Below, one piece after another: positions 62,203 through 64,000 of a DNA stretch of 64,000 nt. The position numbers were made by a program, and so were the translations under genes. Each line of letters starts with the position of its first letter. Positions within the stretch are counted from its first letter, which is position 1. The DNA is taken from NCBI RefSeq assembly GCF_000016905.1, contig NC_009616.1:1302001-1366000 (forward strand). Reading direction: 5' to 3'. Under the pieces are notes generated by a model. That model was not told the origin of the DNA. It was given only the letters and a program-made list of their open reading frames with translations, and made no database searches. The DNA comes from Thermosipho melanesiensis BI429 (GTDB lineage Bacteria; Thermotogota; Thermotogae; Thermotogales; Fervidobacteriaceae).

Positions 62203-62762
62203 TCACATATGTACAATCTCAAAATCGTTGTGTAAAATATCAAAAAACAAAATTTTGTTAATTAGTGAGTTTTCAAAGTCATTATTAAGTACTTTCAAAG
62301 CTTCTGATCCTTGAATGGAAGCTGTAATAAAAACTGATGGTGGTAGAACTTGCGGAGATTTTGGGAAAGCATATCCAAGAAAAATCTCTCTCAAAGTTTT
62401 TGTTTTTCCAGGTTATCAGCACAATCAAATATCAAATCAATTTCTTGATCAAAACTTTTTGTTATCTTTTCATTGAAAATTTCTATATTACATGAAAGGT
62501 TAATTTTTAGAAGATTTTCTTTAGAGACAAATACTTTTCTTTTTCCTATATCCTTGCTATTATATAAGACTTGTCTATTTAAATCAGAAAGGTCTATTTC
62601 TTTGTAATCATAATAGATAATAATATTTTTAAATCCCAAACGCACAAGATTTTCCAAAACGACACTTCCTAGGCTACCAGCTCCAACAACTAAAATACGT
62701 TAGTTATTGATTTTATCTAATATATTTTTAACATGATTTACATGCCGTGGAATATCAAGCAT
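62203..62762 (-). pseudogene. HesA/MoeB/ThiF family (E1-like) gene, broken
   Basis: The protein would adenylate the C-terminal glycine of a MoaD/ThiS-type sulfur carrier. The frame starts at 62762 (overlapping the moaD-like stop), hits an in-frame TAA at 62700-62702, then continues with the nucleotide motif ILVVGAGSLGSVVLENLVR, the DLSDLNRQVLYN adenylation motif and DLIFDCADN. A one-base loss at the A5 run 62403-62407 shifts the frame before the C-terminal ITASIQGSEALKVL helix. The region that normally holds the two CxxC zinc motifs seems deleted. A functional enzyme is not expected. Confidence 0.8.
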
Positions 62763-63044
62763 TAGCTACCACCTACTGGCATGATAATTAATAATTCACC
62801 GTCTTCAAGTTTTTCTTTCTTTAAAATATTTTATTGTTGTGTATGACTACAGAAAATCGCGTTTCCTTCCCATCTTCTTTCAATATAATAAAAGTTTTGT
62901 TCGTTTCTTTTTCAAGAACAAATTTAATTTTTGCTTTAATTTTGATGCTGATGGATTTAAAAATGTCATCTAATGTACCAAAATCAATCTCAACTTCTTT
63001 TTTACAATTAAATACCTTATTCCACCAACAAAATTAGCCTTCAT
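62762..63044 (-). pseudogene. MoaD/ThiS-like sulfur-carrier gene, broken
   Basis: The frame starts at the ATG at 63044 and reads MKANFVGGIRYLIVKK. After one base lost in an A-run the expected EVEIDFGTLDDIFKSI follows, and after a second loss near a short A-run the frame ends with EDGELLIIMPVGGS. The C-terminal Gly-Gly (followed here by one serine) marks ubiquitin-like MoaD/ThiS sulfur carriers of about 90 aa. GAGGTG lies at the end of the aspartase gene. Both lesions are single A losses. Confidence 0.72.
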
Positions 63045-63053
63045 TTTTTCACC

Positions 63054-64000
63054 TCAAAAACCAAGTTTAGTTAGATTTTGGGGGGTTATTTTTTTCAATA
63101 ATTCTTCTTTAGGCAAGTTATTTTTCTGAGAAAGTATTTCAATTGCTTTGAATAAGTTATAATTTGCTTCTTTTATTGTATTTGATACTTCATCATAGCC
63201 AAATAGATTGATTAAGGGTGTAAGATTAGATATTGATTTTTCGAGATTTTCTTTACATTTTTCTTCATTTGCTTTTATTTTATCTATATAGCTTACTAAA
63301 GCTAAACAAGCGTTTTTTAGAAATTTTAGTGATTTTAGTGTATAATGAACTATAATTGGTGCAAACTGGTTTAGTTCAAGATTTCCTTGAGCACATGCGT
63401 GATTTATTAGACTATCGTGTGCAAAAACGACTAGAGAAAGTTGCATAGCGTATTCAGAAACTACTGGATTAATTTTTCCAGGCATAATGGAGCTTCCAAT
63501 TTGAACTGGAGGAATAATTAATTCTCCAATACCACTATTTGGGCCACTTGAAAGTAGTCTAATATCATTGGAGATTTTGTAAATGTTAACGGCTAAAGAT
63601 TTTAGGAGACCATGAACTTCAGAGAACACGTCCATATTTTGTGTGCAATCTATTAAATTATCTGCTTTTGCTATTTTTACTTTTGAAATCTCTCTTAATG
63701 TGTTTGTTATTTTAAGCACATATTCTTTTGGTGCACCAATTCCAGTTCCAATTGCCGTTCCTCCAATGTTTACATTTCTAATTCTTTCCTCTACTTTGTT
63801 TAGCCTCCATCTATCACGGGCAAGTGCATCGGCAAATGCACCGAATTCTTGTCCAAGCATTATTGGTGGGCCATCCATTAATTGTGTTCTTCCAACTTTT
63901 CTGATTCTATAGAATTCTTTTTCTTTTTGTTGTATGACATCTTGTAAGGTTATAACTTCACCAATAAGTTCTCTGAGCCTTACTATTGTGGCAATCTTGC
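63054..64000 (-). CDS. Aspartate ammonia-lyase/fumarase family enzyme, N-terminus beyond window
   Basis: The superfamily signature GSSIMPGKINPVVSE and its flanks (SSGPNSGIGELIIPPVQ) identify the class II fumarase/aspartase group. Upstream blocks are VGRTQLMDGPPIMLGQEF and NVNIGGTAIGTGIGAP. The frame is open to the right edge of the window, so about 315 C-terminal residues are present and the N-terminal domain is missing. An ATG at 63878 is internal. Aspartase (Asp to fumarate plus ammonia) and fumarase are both possible; I lean to aspartase. The moaD-like and hesA-like pseudogenes follow closely on the same strand. Confidence 0.9.
   Translation of the reverse strand, partial: KIATIVRLRELIGEVITLQDVIQQKEKEFYRIRKVGRTQLMDGPPIMLGQEFGAFADALARDRWRLNKVEERIRNVNIGGTAIGTGIGAPKEYVLKITNTLREISKVKIAKADNLIDCTQNMDVFSEVHGLLKSLAVNIYKISNDIRLLSSGPNSGIGELIIPPVQIGSSIMPGKINPVVSEYAMQLSLVVFAHDSLINHACAQGNLELNQFAPIIVHYTLKSLKFLKNACLALVSYIDKIKANEEKCKENLEKSISNLTPLINLFGYDEVSNTIKEANYNLFKAIEILSQKNNLPKEELLKKITPQNLTKLGF

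Noticed and set aside
62834-63037. 67-aa open frame on +
   Set aside because: Antisense to the moaD-like pseudogene, which explains the conserved sequence better.
1-64000. Mobile elements, prophage, CRISPR arrays, replication origin
   Set aside because: I looked for transposase or integrase motifs, regularly spaced direct repeats, long terminal inverted repeats and DnaA-box clusters and saw none.

Overview
The window is A+T-rich bacterial chromosome with tightly packed, often overlapping genes and strong GGAGG-type ribosome binding sites. The flagellar gene order (fliK-flgD-flgE-flbD-motA-motB-fliL-fliM-fliY), the combination of panB, coaBC, queH, csaB and scpAB, and the general protein character suggest a Thermotogota bacterium, most likely Thermosipho or a close relative. 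This is inferred from gene content and style; there is no rRNA here to confirm it. I see no transposase, integrase or CRISPR array. No gene-free stretch exceeds 300 bases; the longest (43051-43303) holds a small-RNA candidate.

Layout. 1-8552 (+) is the end of a flagellar operon: hook-length control, hook cap, hook, stator and C-ring switch. 8573-10184 (-) encodes a sodium-coupled NSS symporter with its tiny one-helix partner. 10319-15982 (-) is a housekeeping operon (panB, coaBC, a propeller-like protein, a CBS-ACT protein, scpA, scpB, an AAA+ ATPase). 16030-16770 (-) and 16833-17795 (+) are a metallo-beta-lactamase-fold hydrolase and CsaB. 17785-23200 (-) is a relA-dtd-queH-rsbW-like-DUF212-SLT-ABC operon. 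23318-26115 (+) is a two-gene unit: a lipoprotein with a cohesin-like domain and a secreted papain-type protease ending in a dockerin. 26152-32147 (-) encodes a xanthine-dehydrogenase-family enzyme with one molybdenum subunit but two FAD and two [2Fe-2S] subunits, led by a threonine-synthase-like gene. 32295-38934 (+) runs from an HD protein through thrS, an HD-GYP protein, NfeD and stomatin to a Gate-domain membrane protein. 39049-43050 (+) has a PLP decarboxylase, tRNA-Leu(CAG), a WecG/TagA transferase, rsmG and mnmE. 43304-54513 mixes envelope and lipid genes (glucosaminidase, UDP-sugar dehydrogenase, PAP2, MFS, two alpha/beta hydrolases, GDPD), a diguanylate cyclase, and the threonine-degrading pair kbl-tdh. 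54635-63044 contains four broken genes (gltS-like, plsC-like, hesA/moeB-like, moaD-like) around intact MATE, DUF4438 and GntR/ABC genes. A partial aspartase/fumarase gene runs off the right edge.

The observations I rate highest are: the cohesin lipoprotein/dockerin protease pair, which looks like a minimal device for holding a protease at the cell surface; a roughly 70-nt C-rich RNA candidate at 43049-43119 (-) with its own promoter and terminator; the doubled electron-transfer subunits of the molybdenum enzyme; two membrane-protein genes whose reading frames seem to require ATC or ATT starts; and the cluster of broken genes, most of whose lesions are single-base losses at A-runs. All calls come from reading the sequence; no database search was run.
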